Positions 1 to 12,000 of a stretch of DNA of 64,000 bases are shown here, piece after piece. Below the pieces are notes generated by a model. It searched no databases. It was given only the letters and a program-made list of their open reading frames with translations, and was not told the DNA's origin. A program made the translations under genes and the position numbers. This DNA comes from Erwinia typographi (lineage in GTDB: Bacteria > Pseudomonadota > Gammaproteobacteria > Enterobacterales > Enterobacteriaceae), in the NCBI RefSeq assembly GCF_000773975.1, contig NZ_JRUQ01000032.1:1-64000 (forward strand), given 5' to 3'. How positions within the stretch are numbered: the first letter of the stretch is position 1; each line of letters opens with the position of its first letter.

Positions 1-37
1 CCTATATCAGGACTAGTCAAGTCAATCTTTAGCGAGG

Positions 38-2911
<2,874 letters not shown>

Positions 2912-2982
2912 TAGCGGTAAATCCTGAATCTGGCATGGTAGGCACGGCGGGACGCGTCGATTCGTCCCGCAGAGGATAGAGT

Positions 2983-3369
2983 TTATTCGTCGATGCTGCT
3001 TTTATAGGCGTCAGCGTCCAGCAGGGAATCCAGTTCGGACTCGTCGCTGGCTTTGATTCTGAACAGCCAACCTTCGGCGTAAGGCGCGCTGTTCACCAGC
3101 TCCGGCGCGCCGTCCAGCTCGCCGTTCACCGCAACAATTTCGCCGCTGACTGGCGCATAGATATCGGAAGCCGCCTTCACCGACTCGGCGACGGCGCAGT
3201 CGTCGCCCTGGCTGTAGGTGTTGCCCACCTCGGGCAGATCGACAAAGACCATATCGCCCAGCAGCTCCTGCGCGTGCTCGGTAATCCCTACGGTAAAGGT
3301 GCCATCGGCTTCTTTGCGCACCCATTCGTGGCTGTCACGGTATTTCAGTTCATTTGGCACATTGCTCAT
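2983..3369 (-). CDS. gcvH: Glycine cleavage system H-protein
   Basis: GcvH is the lipoylated carrier that shuttles the aminomethyl group between GcvP and GcvT. The lipoyl-lysine motif AESVKAASD places the modified lysine at residue 65, as in E. coli. I start at the ATG of [10 protein letters not shown] rather than two codons upstream. The AGGAG ribosome site lies 9 bases from this ATG but only 3 bases from the upstream one, and the protein then aligns with E. coli GcvH from residue 1 (128 aa). It is the middle gene of the gcvTHP operon, 29 bases downstream of gcvT. Confidence 0.97.
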   Translation of the reverse strand: MSNVPNELKYRDSHEWVRKEADGTFTVGITEHAQELLGDMVFVDLPEVGNTYSQGDDCAVAESVKAASDIYAPVSGEIVAVNGELDGAPELVNSAPYAEGWLFRIKASDESELDSLLDADAYKSSIDE

Positions 3370-3398
3370 AGCCATGCTCTCCTGAGAAGTTATTGTTA

Positions 3399-4493
3399 TC
3401 AGACGACCGGTTTTCCGGCGCGTACAAAAACAGGTTTGGTAACGGTAACCGGCATTTCCCGGTTACGGATCTGTACGATGGCCTGCTCGCCAACGCCGGC
3501 GGGAACCCGCGCCAGAGCAATGCTGCAACCTAAAGTGGGAGAGAAAGAACCGCTGGTAATCACGCCCTCACGCAGGTTGCCCTGCACGTCGGTAAAGCGG
3601 ACCGGCAGCTCATTACGCAACACGCCCTTGTCGGTCATGATCAGGCCGACCAGCTGCTCAGTGCCGCTTTCACGCTGCGCTTCCAGCGCCGCACGGCCAA
3701 TAAAATCACGCTCCTCCGGCAGCCAGGCGATGGTCCAGCCCATGTTGGCCGCCAGCGGAGAAATGCCTTCGTCCATCTCCTGGCCGTATAAATTCATCCC
3801 TGCTTCCAGCCGCAGCGTATCGCGCGCGCCCAGACCGGCTGGCTTAACGCCCGCGCTTAACAGCCGCTGCCAGAAATCCGCGGCCTGTTCATTAGGCAGC
3901 GCAATTTCATAGCCTGCTTCGCCGGTGTAGCCGGTGGTGGCAATAAAGAGATCGCCCTCCTGCACGCCGAAGAACGGCTTCATTCCGGCCACGGCCTGGC
4001 GCTGGGCGTCGTTGAACAGGGTTTGCGCTTTCGCCTGAGCCTGCGGCCCCTGCACCGCGATCAGCGACAGATCGTCACGCAGTTTCAGCTCAACACCAAA
4101 CGGCGCGGCATGTTCGCCGATCCACGCCAGATCTTTTTCGCGGGTTGCCGAGTTGACCACCAGACGGAAAAAGTCCTCGGTCATAAAGTAAACAATCAGA
4201 TCGTCAATGACGCCAGCAGAAGCGTTGAGCATCGCGGTATAAAGCGCCTTGCCTGGCTGAGTCAGCCTGCCCACGTCGTTGGCGAGCAGATAGCGCAAGA
4301 ATTCTCGGGTGCGTGCGCCGTTGAGATCGACAATGGTCATGTGCGACACGTCGAACATCCCGGCGTCGGTCCGCACCGCGTGGTGTTCATCCATCTGGGA
4401 GCCATAGTGCAGCGGCATCATCCAACCGTGAAAATCCACCATGCGCGCGCCGCAAGCCTGATGTTGTTCGAACAAAGGGGTCTGCTGAGTCAT
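3399..4493 (-). CDS. gcvT: Aminomethyltransferase, glycine cleavage T-protein
   Basis: GcvT transfers the methylene group from the aminomethyl-lipoyl H-protein to tetrahydrofolate, releasing ammonia. The 364-residue product matches the usual length. It contains the folate-binding GcvT domain (with FDVSHM near residue 48 and the GYTGEAGYE segment near residue 190) and the C-terminal beta-barrel domain. It is the first gene of gcvTHP, so the operon promoter lies upstream in 4494-4906. In E. coli this operon is controlled by GcvA/GcvR, Lrp and PurR. I did not identify those sites individually here. Confidence 0.98.
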   Translation of the reverse strand: MTQQTPLFEQHQACGARMVDFHGWMMPLHYGSQMDEHHAVRTDAGMFDVSHMTIVDLNGARTREFLRYLLANDVGRLTQPGKALYTAMLNASAGVIDDLIVYFMTEDFFRLVVNSATREKDLAWIGEHAAPFGVELKLRDDLSLIAVQGPQAQAKAQTLFNDAQRQAVAGMKPFFGVQEGDLFIATTGYTGEAGYEIALPNEQAADFWQRLLSAGVKPAGLGARDTLRLEAGMNLYGQEMDEGISPLAANMGWTIAWLPEERDFIGRAALEAQRESGTEQLVGLIMTDKGVLRNELPVRFTDVQGNLREGVITSGSFSPTLGCSIALARVPAGVGEQAIVQIRNREMPVTVTKPVFVRAGKPVV

Positions 4494-4846
4494 ATCAATC
4501 CTGTGCTTTACGAGTTGTCAGACGCCTGCTCACGGCTACTGGTAACCGGACGCAAACGATACCCTGGCTCTGAACTTACCACCGAACGCCACCATTAACC
4601 ATAAGTTAAACGGGGTCGAATGCCAGTCATGTCGCGCAGCGCCGTCAGCGAGTTTCCAGAATTTTTCACCATAAATCTGCGCAGAATCACGCAAAAATGA
4701 CAATTTATGGTGCCAAATCCAGGTCGAAAATAGGGTTTAAGGGGATACGCCGAAATGATTTGGCAAGGTAAAAAAACCAAAGCATGAAAATAAGTAATGT
4801 GAAAAGGTGGGTGAAATTAGAATTTTTCAAATGAATCGCCCCTGTG
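4494..4846. other. Intergenic region upstream of gcvT
   Basis: This AT-rich stretch has no credible gene. It must hold the minus-strand gcvTHP promoter. I looked for a glycine riboswitch in the gcvT leader and saw none. The plus-strand end leads into the hrp-box-like promoter of the next gene. Confidence 0.6.
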
Positions 4847-4874
4847 GGAACCGTCTGTCAGGATTGAACACTTA
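4847..4874 (+). promoter_or_regulatory. Hrp-box-like promoter (HrpL sigma factor)
   Basis: The sequence reads GGAACC, then 15 bases, then ACACTTA. The HrpL consensus is GGAACC-N15/16-CCACNNA, so the -35 element is exact and the -10 element differs only in its first C. The box ends 32 bases before the ATG of the downstream effector-like gene, a normal HrpL promoter distance. HrpL is the ECF sigma factor that drives type III secretion genes in Erwinia, Pantoea and Pseudomonas. No hrp/T3SS structural gene lies in this window, so function depends on one elsewhere in the genome. Confidence 0.6.
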
Positions 4875-4906
4875 AAAGGATCATTTCTCTCTCAGGTTTA
4901 TACGGT

Positions 4907-6197
4907 ATGGATATTAAATCAACCTCAGGAAATACCTTCCCGCTTCACGAAGCGGTCAAGCAGCACGATACGAAAGCCATCAGTCAATTAAGACAGGAGG
5001 GGCAGAAGACAAACCAGCTTAATGAGGCCAACCTTTCACCGATTGATCTGCTGTCCAGACGACGATCTATCGATCAGGAGCTACGCGAAAAGATGCATAC
5101 CGCGCTGCTCTCGTCTATGAATCCAACTGCGCCAAAAGGGTATACCAAACCCGAGGCCCTGCATGGCTCCCCGTGGGGGTTTGAAATCCTGGCATCGGGC
5201 GAACTTAAAGGCGGCGCCAATGATGCCAAAGGCGGCGCACAATCACTGGAAGGACAGGTCTTCTTTTCAGATCGCACGCCAGAGAGTTCGTCCGACCGGA
5301 TGACCCGTGACAACCTCAGGGGCAAAGCCCGTGTCTACTCTCAGGGAAAAGGCATGCACAGCAGCAACCCCGTTGCCCGGGCTTTTCAACACCGTATGAC
5401 CCAGGCAATCAGCGCTCATCTGGCAAGCGGGCAACCGCTGCCTTCCAGCGGAAACGACATTAAACTGTCGGTGAACGCCGGTGAAAATGTTAATGATGTT
5501 GCCGTCCGCTGGTTACAGAATTTACTGACCAACGCGCGGAATATGAACGCAAAAAAATTCGAGGATATTCCGACGGAGAACAGCACTGCTTTGCTGAAGC
5601 TCCCTGAGTCAGTCACATTTACTTTTCCGGACGACCATCAACAGACCTGTCACGGTGCGGGACTGAAATCCCTGTTGGCTGACGCGGCTAAGACGCTGCA
5701 ACAGGAGCTGGAAGGGGGTAAAGCGCCGCTGTTAGCAATGATCAATAACGGTAAAATCGTTCCTATGGTGTTCGGCTTCAGTAAGATCGACGATCTCAAA
5801 ACGCATTCCATTAGCGGCGCATTCAGCGGTGTAGCAAAGAATTATAGCTACCAAAGTGAAAATCACCCTCTGAATGGGTCGCTAAAGGGGGGGGGAATTA
5901 AAAGAAATAGAACTTAACAACGTGCAGGATCTGGCTACGTTGAGCCTGGCCTGCCAGGCAAAAGGGGTAAACATTCCTGGAGAGACGATGATACGCATTA
6001 ACCCTAACGCGCGGGAAAAAAGCAGCAACGGCACCAAAGCGCTCTATCTCGATCCGCAGCAGCTTGGACGGTTTCAGCAGCATATCACAGCGACATTGCG
6101 TGAGAAGGGAATGACAATAAATAATGCAACCCTGACCGAACTACAACAGATCAACCATGAAATACGCGGCAAGGATCTTGCCGCATGGATTGCATAG
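4907..6197 (+). pseudogene. Candidate type III effector with ankyrin-like N-terminus, frameshifted in a G9 tract
   Basis: The first frame (4907-5917, 336 codons) runs through nine consecutive G at 5887-5895 and stops soon after. The reading continues in the +1 frame to a stop at 6197. Removing one G joins the two into a continuous 429-residue protein, with the junction near residue 328. The N-terminus is Ser/Thr/Asn rich, as in secreted effectors. Residues about 10-50 look like an ankyrin repeat (FPLHEAVKQHD...NLSPIDLLSRR). Around residue 85, LHGSPWGFEILASGELKGG followed by GQVFFSD loosely recalls the His motif of ADP-ribosyltransferases, which is speculative. I do not recognise the family. 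The gene separates gcvT from ubiI, which are neighbours in E. coli, so it is an insertion. The break may be a real mutation, phase variation or an assembly error. Confidence 0.55.
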
Positions 6198-6228
6198 CCA
6201 CCGCGATCGCTTCAGTCGGAGGCAGATT

Positions 6229-7434
6229 TTAGCGCAGCCACTCCGGCAGGTCGTTCAGCCCCATCGCCTGCCTGAGCAGGCGCGGCTTCACGCCGGGTAA
6301 GTTATCAGCCAGGCTCAGACCGACATCCCGCAGCAGTTTTTTCGCCGGGTTGTTGCCGCTGAACAGCTCGCGGAAACCCTGCATCCCTGCCAGCATCATC
6401 GCGGCACTGTGCTTACGGCTACGCTCATAGCGCCTGAGATACAGATACTGTCCAATATCTTTCCCCTGCTGCTGAAGGCGCTTCACTTCACCTATCAGCT
6501 CGGCTGCATCCATAAAGCCGAGGTTGACGCCCTGTCCGGCCAGCGGATGAATGGTGTGGGCCGCATCGCCCACCAGCGCCAGCCGGTGAGCGGCAAAGTT
6601 ACGCGCATAGCGCCCCATTAGCGGAAACGTTTTGCGTTCGCTCTCTACCTTGCACAGGCCAAGGCGCAGATCGAAGGCAACCGAAAGCTGCTGGTTAAAG
6701 AGATCTTCAGGCATTGACTGTAAACGGGTCGCTTCCTGCGGGGCAACGGACCAGACAATGGAGCAGAGATGCGGATCGCTCAGCGGTAAAAAGGCCAGAA
6801 TCCCGTCGCCGTGGAAGACCTGACGGGCAACCGCGTCATGCGGCCGTTCGGTGCGAATATTCGCCACCAGCGCATGATGATCGTAATCCCAGAAGGCCAG
6901 CGGGATATCGGCCTTGTTGCGCAGCCAGGAGTTGGCGCCGTCGGCCGCCACCAGCAGCCGCGCGCTCATCATCGTGCCGTCCTTCAGGGTAACGAAAGCC
7001 TCGTTATCACCAAACGCCACCTGCTGGAGTTCTGCCGGGGCGATGGTGGTGATGTCGCTCAGTTCGGCGGCTTTATGCCACAGCGCCTGATGGATTATCG
7101 GGTTTTCAATGATATGCCCAAGGTGCGCCAGCCCCTGCTGACCATCGTCAAACTCAATGTGGCCGAAGCTGTCGCGATCCCAGACCTGCATACCGTGATA
7201 AGCGCTGGCGCGTGCGGCAAGAATGGCGCTCCAGACGTCAAGATGCTGAAGCAGGCGTTCGCTGGCCGCGTTAATCGCCGACACGCGCAGCGCTGGCGCT
7301 GATGCCGCGTCTGTGGGTTCAGCCGCTGGCTCACGCTCCAGCACCGCAATTTTCATTCCGCAGCCCTGCAGGCCGCAGGCCACAGCCAGTCCAACCATAC
7401 CGCCGCCCGCAACGATCACATCATAGGTTTGCAT
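6229..7434 (-). CDS. ubiI: 2-polyprenylphenol hydroxylase UbiI (ubiquinone C5 hydroxylase)
   Basis: UbiI is an FAD-dependent monooxygenase that hydroxylates C5 of the ring in aerobic ubiquinone biosynthesis. The 401-residue product opens with the dinucleotide-binding motif GGGMVGLAVACGLQG, has the conserved VAADGANS segment and the second FAD motif LVGDAAHTIHPLAGQGVNLG. The start is the ATG at 7434, with AAGGAG nine bases upstream. An in-frame TTG eight codons earlier would overlap ubiH and lacks a better site. It follows ubiH by 13 bases in the pepP-ubiH-ubiI operon, as in E. coli (older name visC). Confidence 0.95.
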   Translation of the reverse strand: MQTYDVIVAGGGMVGLAVACGLQGCGMKIAVLEREPAAEPTDAASAPALRVSAINAASERLLQHLDVWSAILAARASAYHGMQVWDRDSFGHIEFDDGQQGLAHLGHIIENPIIHQALWHKAAELSDITTIAPAELQQVAFGDNEAFVTLKDGTMMSARLLVAADGANSWLRNKADIPLAFWDYDHHALVANIRTERPHDAVARQVFHGDGILAFLPLSDPHLCSIVWSVAPQEATRLQSMPEDLFNQQLSVAFDLRLGLCKVESERKTFPLMGRYARNFAAHRLALVGDAAHTIHPLAGQGVNLGFMDAAELIGEVKRLQQQGKDIGQYLYLRRYERSRKHSAAMMLAGMQGFRELFSGNNPAKKLLRDVGLSLADNLPGVKPRLLRQAMGLNDLPEWLR

Positions 7435-7447
7435 TACTGCTTTCTCC

Positions 7448-8626
7448 TTAACGCTCAACCCAGCCCAACGTGCGCTCGGCGAGCAAATTCCGCACCAGCG
7501 GCAGCGAGTCCAGCGCCATCAGGCCCAGATTTCGCCCTGCCACCAGCGGTGTATAGCGGTTAGCAAACAGCCTGACCAGCGTATCGGTAATGCCAATGGT
7601 CGCGGCGGCATCCGGCTGACGGCGCTGCTGATAGCGCTGCAGGCTGGCATAACCGCCCACGTCCTCGCCGGCGCGCCAGGCGGCGGCCACCGTTTCGGCC
7701 AGCGACATAACGTCACGAATCCCTAAATTAAAGCCCTGCCCCGCGATCGGATGCAGAGTCTGCGCCGCGTTGCCGACCAGCGCCAGCCGGTGAGACACAT
7801 GCTGCGAGGAAGCCTGAAGCTCAAGCGGATAGCTGTGACGCTGGCCTACCTGAGTTATCTTTCCCAGCCGCCAGCCAAAGGCCTGCTGAAGTTCAGCCAG
7901 GAACTGCCCGTCGCTCCAGCCATCAACTCTGGCCTTATCCTCCAGCGGATGACACCAGACCAGCGAGCTTCGGCCCGCCGACATCGGCAGCAAAGCCAGC
8001 GGCCCGTGCTCGGTAAAACGCTCAAAGGCCCGGCCAAGGTGCGGCTGCTGGCTGGAGACGTTGGCAATCACCGCCACCTGCTGATAATCCTGAGTCTGCC
8101 ACTGCACGCCGCAGGAAGCCGCAACGGCGGAGCGCGAACCATCGGCCGCCACCAGCAGCTGACCCGTCAGCGTTTCGCCGTTGCTCAACGTTACGCTAAC
8201 GTCCTGCTGGCTGCGCACGACCTGCGTCACCTTAGCCGGACAGCAGAGCCGCACGCCGGGCGCTTTCTTCAACAGCGTAAACAGGCGCTGACCAACGTCG
8301 TGCAGCTCCACAACCTGCCCCAACGCGGAAATACAGTGATCGGCGGCGTCCAGCGAGACAAAGCTGGCGTGTCCCCGATCGCTGACGTGCACATGGGTGA
8401 TAGCCGTTGCGCACTCTTTCAGCCACGGCCAGAGATTAATGGCCGCCAGTTGCTGACAGGTTCCTTCGGCCAGGGCGATAGCCCGGCCATCAAAGCCTGG
8501 GTGGGTACGGCTGGCCGGCTCGCTGGCTTCCACAAGCGTCACCGCGACCTTTCCCTGTGTCAGATGAGAAATAGCCAGCGCCAGCGTGGCGCCCGCCATG
8601 CCTCCTCCTGCAATTATGATGCTCAT
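7448..8626 (-). CDS. ubiH: 2-octaprenyl-6-methoxyphenol hydroxylase UbiH
   Basis: UbiH is the second flavin monooxygenase of this operon and hydroxylates C1 of the ubiquinone ring. It is 392 residues, identical in length to E. coli UbiH. It shows GGGMAGATLALAI at the N-terminus, VAADGSRSAVA near residue 165 and LVGNAAQTLHPIAGQGFNLG near residue 285. Its ATG overlaps the pepP stop by one base (TAATG), implying translational coupling. It is clearly a paralogue of ubiI, and the assignment between the two rests on order and closer match to each E. coli protein. Confidence 0.95.
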   Translation of the reverse strand: MSIIIAGGGMAGATLALAISHLTQGKVAVTLVEASEPASRTHPGFDGRAIALAEGTCQQLAAINLWPWLKECATAITHVHVSDRGHASFVSLDAADHCISALGQVVELHDVGQRLFTLLKKAPGVRLCCPAKVTQVVRSQQDVSVTLSNGETLTGQLLVAADGSRSAVAASCGVQWQTQDYQQVAVIANVSSQQPHLGRAFERFTEHGPLALLPMSAGRSSLVWCHPLEDKARVDGWSDGQFLAELQQAFGWRLGKITQVGQRHSYPLELQASSQHVSHRLALVGNAAQTLHPIAGQGFNLGIRDVMSLAETVAAAWRAGEDVGGYASLQRYQQRRQPDAAATIGITDTLVRLFANRYTPLVAGRNLGLMALDSLPLVRNLLAERTLGWVER

Positions 8627-9939
8627 TACGCCTTCGCTGCCGCCATCAGTGCTTCAATATCATCGGCATCTTTCACCACCGTGGCCGTCAGGTTTTCGTT
8701 ACCGTCTGCGGTAATGATGATGTCATCTTCAATGCGAATGCCGATGCCGCGATACTCCACTGGCACCTCCGCATCCGGCGCGATATACAGTCCGGGTTCA
8801 ATGGTAATAACCATGCCGGGTTGCAGAATACGGTCGCGGTCGCTGCCGTAAAAGCCGACATCATGTACATCCAGCCCCAGCCAGTGGCTCAGACCGTGCA
8901 TAAAGAACTGGCGATGAGCCTGCTCTTCGATCAGCGCGTCGACTTCGCCCTTCATCACGCCAAGCTTCACCAGCCCACTAACCATAATCCGCACCACCTG
9001 AGCATTCACTTCGCGAATGCTGGTGCCGGGACGGAACAGCGTCAGCGCAGCGGTGAGCGAGGCAAGGACGATGTCATAGATCGCGCGCTGCGGGGCAGTA
9101 AATTTTCCGTTCACCGGGAAGGTCCGCGTGATATCGCCGGCATAGCCCTGCAACTCACAGCCCGCGTCGATCAGCACCAGATCGCCATCGCGCATCCGGC
9201 TCTCATTTTCGGTGTAGTGCAGGATGCAGCCATTTTCGCCTGCGCCAACGATGGTGTTGTACGAAGGGAAACGCGCGCCATGCTGGTTAAACTCGTGGTG
9301 GATTTCACCCTCGAGCTGATACTCAAACATGCCGGGGCGGCACTTTTGCATCGCGCGGGTATGCGCCAGCGCGCTGATGCGGCCCGCCTCACGCAGCACC
9401 GCCTGCTCTTCCGGCGATTTAATCAGGCGCATTTCATGCACAATCGGACGCCAGTCGGTGATGGACGATGGAGCGGTCAGGTTTTGACGCGAGCCGCGGC
9501 GGAGCTTCTCCAGCGCGCCAAACAGCAACGCATCGGCTTCAGGGTAAAGCCCCTGCGCGTGATACACGGCATCCAGGCCGTTCAGCAACAGCGGCAGCTG
9601 CTCAGCGATATCGTCAAACGGCAGCGCCCGATCAACGGCAAGCTTCTCTGGCGCGGCATCCTGCCCGAGGCGGCGGCCAAACCAGATCTCTGCCGTCAGG
9701 TCGCGGACGCGATTAAACAGCACGCTGTGGTTATGGCTCTCGTCGCTTTTGATCAGCACCAGCACCGCTTCAGGCTCGTTAAAGCCGGTGAAATACCAGA
9801 AATCGCTGTTCTGGCGATAGGGATATTCACTGTCGTTGCTGCGGGTTGCTTCCGGGGCGGCGAAAATAACCGCCGCGCTGGCCGGCGCCATTTCGCTTAG
9901 CAGCGCCTGCCGGCGGCGTAAAAACTCTTGCTGGGTCAT
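8626..9939 (-). CDS. pepP: Xaa-Pro aminopeptidase P
   Basis: PepP is a cytosolic dimanganese peptidase that removes an N-terminal residue preceding proline. The 437-residue protein has an N-terminal AMP_N domain (SEYPYRQNSDFWYFTGF) and a C-terminal pita-bread M24 domain with metal ligands in LIDAGCELQGYAGDITRTF, HGLSHWLGLDVHDVG and the IEPGLY and GIRIED segments. The start is the ATG at 9939, six bases after AGGAG; the preceding TTG in frame is not needed. The upstream neighbour is ygfB and the downstream one is ubiH, overlapping by one base. Confidence 0.96.
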   Translation of the reverse strand: MTQQEFLRRRQALLSEMAPASAAVIFAAPEATRSNDSEYPYRQNSDFWYFTGFNEPEAVLVLIKSDESHNHSVLFNRVRDLTAEIWFGRRLGQDAAPEKLAVDRALPFDDIAEQLPLLLNGLDAVYHAQGLYPEADALLFGALEKLRRGSRQNLTAPSSITDWRPIVHEMRLIKSPEEQAVLREAGRISALAHTRAMQKCRPGMFEYQLEGEIHHEFNQHGARFPSYNTIVGAGENGCILHYTENESRMRDGDLVLIDAGCELQGYAGDITRTFPVNGKFTAPQRAIYDIVLASLTAALTLFRPGTSIREVNAQVVRIMVSGLVKLGVMKGEVDALIEEQAHRQFFMHGLSHWLGLDVHDVGFYGSDRDRILQPGMVITIEPGLYIAPDAEVPVEYRGIGIRIEDDIIITADGNENLTATVVKDADDIEALMAAAKA

Positions 9940-9964
9940 CAACTTCTCCTGAATGTGCCACGGC

Positions 9965-10543
9965 TTAGTGCAGGGTTGGCTTTTTCACTTCCACAGCCGA
10001 TGGCGCGACGTGGGTAAAGGTGTCATGGCAGAGCAGCGCCGCTACGCGAACGTACTCAATCACCTCTTCCAGCGACTGCTCCAGCTCTTCCTGGTCTTCG
10101 TCTTCATCATAGCCAAGCTGGGCGATAGTGCGCAGATCGTCAATCGCTTCGCCCGTTTCGCCCTTCACCTTGTCCAGTTTCGGCTGCGATACGCCAAGGC
10201 CGAGCAGGAAATGGTTTACCCAACCAGCCAGCGCATCGGCGCGATCGAATACGCTGATGTCGTCGTCATCGGGCAGAAAAAGCTGGAACAGAAAGCCCTC
10301 TTCTTCAAGCGCATTGCCGATAGCCTCATGCAACTGCTGGAGCGGCAGCGCCAGCGACTGGGAAAAGGCCATTCCCTCGTTGGTCAGGTCGTGAACCAGC
10401 GTTTGCCAACTGCTCTGCTGGGTGCCGCCACAGATCATTCCGCTAATCAGGCCATGCATTTCGGCAGGCGTCATCCCTACGCCCTGCTGCGTCAGTGCTG
10501 AAGCCAGCGCATCATAGCCCGGCATTGTGTTTGATAGTGACAT
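9965..10543 (-). CDS. ygfB: UPF0149 family protein YgfB
   Basis: This is a 192-residue UPF0149 protein of the same length as E. coli YgfB. The conserved N-terminal [17 protein letters not shown] segment and the acidic C-terminal stretch ([16 protein letters not shown]) are visible. Its biochemical role is not established; the family consists of small helical proteins. It sits 25 bases upstream of pepP on the same strand and is divergent from zapA, the same arrangement as in E. coli. Confidence 0.93.
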   Translation of the reverse strand: MSLSNTMPGYDALASALTQQGVGMTPAEMHGLISGMICGGTQQSSWQTLVHDLTNEGMAFSQSLALPLQQLHEAIGNALEEEGFLFQLFLPDDDDISVFDRADALAGWVNHFLLGLGVSQPKLDKVKGETGEAIDDLRTIAQLGYDEDEDQEELEQSLEEVIEYVRVAALLCHDTFTHVAPSAVEVKKPTLH

Positions 10544-10714
10544 ACGTTTTGGTCATCGTTGGCTGGATAAGTTCGTGGTATGCTACCACCAGGTGCCTCA
10601 ACGATTCCAGAAAAGGGGTTGTTTCTTCACTAAGGCGTAGTTATAGTTGCGCCCCTCCCAACCCATTGAGCGGTAAGGGAGATTGGCGGCGAAGTAATCA
10701 GTCAGGATGGTGGC

Positions 10715-11044
10715 ATGTCTGCACAACCCGTAGATATTCAAATTTTTGGCCGTTCTTTAAGAGTAAATTGTCCGCCTGAACAGCAAGATGCGCTGAAAAT
10801 GGCTGCCGAAGACCTTAATCAGCGGTTGCAAGATTTAAAAGTTCGCACTAGAGTCACAAATACTGAACAGCTGGTATTTATTGCGGCACTGAACATCTGC
10901 CATGAGCTGGCGGCGGAAAAAGTCAAAACCCGCGACTATGCCAGTAACATGGAGCAGCGTATCCGTATGCTGCAACAGACCATTGAGCAGGCGCTGCTTG
11001 AACAGGGTCGCATTACTGAACGGACCGGCAGTAAGTTCGAATAA
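10715..11044 (+). CDS. zapA: Cell division protein ZapA
   Basis: ZapA is a small cytoplasmic protein that binds and cross-links FtsZ filaments at the Z ring. The 109 residues match E. coli ZapA. The N-terminal globular part starts [19 protein letters not shown], and the C-terminal half is a long helix predicted to form the tetrameric coiled coil (roughly residues 60-100). It is divergent from ygfB and is followed directly by the 6S RNA gene. Confidence 0.96.
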   Translation: MSAQPVDIQIFGRSLRVNCPPEQQDALKMAAEDLNQRLQDLKVRTRVTNTEQLVFIAALNICHELAAEKVKTRDYASNMEQRIRMLQQTIEQALLEQGRITERTGSKFE

Positions 11045-11086
11045 CAGCTCATCGTTATCTGTGTTAGAGTAACGGTGAAGTACAAA

Positions 11087-11270
11087 ATTTCTCTGAGATG
11101 TTTGCAAGCGGGCCAGTCCCCTGAGCCGATATTTAATACCAACAGAGTCTGACGCTCTGTGACCTGTGCGCAAGCTCGGTTCGTCCGAGAAGCCTGATGG
11201 TTGCGACGGCAGTCTCACCTTGAACCAAGGGTTCAAGGGTTACAGCCTGCGGCGGCATCTCGGAGATTCC
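11087..11270 (+). ncRNA. ssrS: 6S RNA
   Basis: This 184-base RNA begins ATTTCTCTGAGATG and ends CATCTCGGAGATTCC. These ends pair to form the closing stem of 6S RNA. The internal blocks AAGCGGGCCAGTCCCCTGAG and CTTGAACCAAGGGTTCAAGG are near-identical to E. coli. 6S RNA binds sigma-70 holoenzyme in stationary phase and mimics an open promoter. It lies between zapA and ygfA, the conserved location, and is probably cotranscribed with ygfA. Confidence 0.97.
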
Positions 11271-11358
11271 TCTTTTTTTCTGCACTTTCCCCAGCTACGT
11301 TCCCGTTCTACACTCTGCGTGTCAGCTTAACCTTTCCGTTATTTTAGCGCGGTGAACC

Positions 11359-11940
11359 ATGAACCTTCTCGATCGCCAGGATATCCGTACCCATGTGCGC
11401 CATCTCCGTCGTGCCCTGACGCCCGAGCAGCAGCAGCTGGCTGCGGTACAGGTCGTCGAGCGCGCGCTGAATTTCGCCCCGCTACAGCAGGCAAAAAAAA
11501 TCGCGCTGTTTCTCGCCTTCGACGGCGAGCTGAATACCCGACCGCTGATTGCCAGGCTCTGGCAGCATAAGCAGCAGGTTTATCTGCCGGTTTTGCACCC
11601 TTTTTCCGCAGGGCAACTGCTATTTATCCGATATGATCCCGACACGCCGCTGGCGCCAAACCGGCTGCGCATTCCTGAACCGCCGCTGGATATCCGCAAC
11701 CTGGCTACGCTGGATGAGCTTGACGTGCTGATGGTGCCGCTGGTCGCCTTTGACAGGCAGGGACAGAGGCTGGGAATGGGCGGAGGATTCTACGATCGGA
11801 CGCTGCAAAGCTGGCGGCAGCACGGTTTTTTACCCGTTGGCCTGGCGCATGACTGCCAGCGGGTTGATGCCCTGCCCGCTGCCGAATGGGACGTGCCGCT
11901 CCCGGCGATTATCACCCCATCGAAAATCTGGCAGTGGTAG
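11359..11940 (+). CDS. ygfA: 5-formyltetrahydrofolate cyclo-ligase
   Basis: The enzyme (also called Fau) uses ATP to convert 5-formyl-THF to 5,10-methenyl-THF, returning a stored or inhibitory folate to the one-carbon pool. The 193-residue product has the family signature GMGGGFYDRTL near residue 136 and the VPLVAFDRQGQRLG loop just before it. The gene follows 6S RNA by about 90 bases, the usual ssrS-ygfA pairing. It converges on serA with a shared terminator in the 60-base gap. The E. coli sibC/ibsC antitoxin locus found near here is absent because there is no room for it. Confidence 0.95.
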   Translation: MNLLDRQDIRTHVRHLRRALTPEQQQLAAVQVVERALNFAPLQQAKKIALFLAFDGELNTRPLIARLWQHKQQVYLPVLHPFSAGQLLFIRYDPDTPLAPNRLRIPEPPLDIRNLATLDELDVLMVPLVAFDRQGQRLGMGGGFYDRTLQSWRQHGFLPVGLAHDCQRVDALPAAEWDVPLPAIITPSKIWQW

Positions 11941-11960
11941 CCAACCAGCAGGCGTAAAAA

Positions 11961-11982
11961 AAGGGACGAGCTTTCGTCCCTT
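11961..11982. terminator. Bidirectional terminator between ygfA and serA
   Basis: AAGGGACGA and TCGTCCCTT form a perfect 9-base stem around the loop GCTT. It is flanked by an A-run on the left and T-run on the right, so it can stop transcription from both convergent genes. Confidence 0.85.
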
Positions 11983-12000
11983 TTCAATCCGTTCGGCAGG

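Noticed and set aside
4494..4846. Glycine riboswitch in the gcvT leader
   Set aside because: No tandem aptamer-like structure is visible, and enteric gcvTHP is controlled by GcvA/GcvR and Lrp instead.
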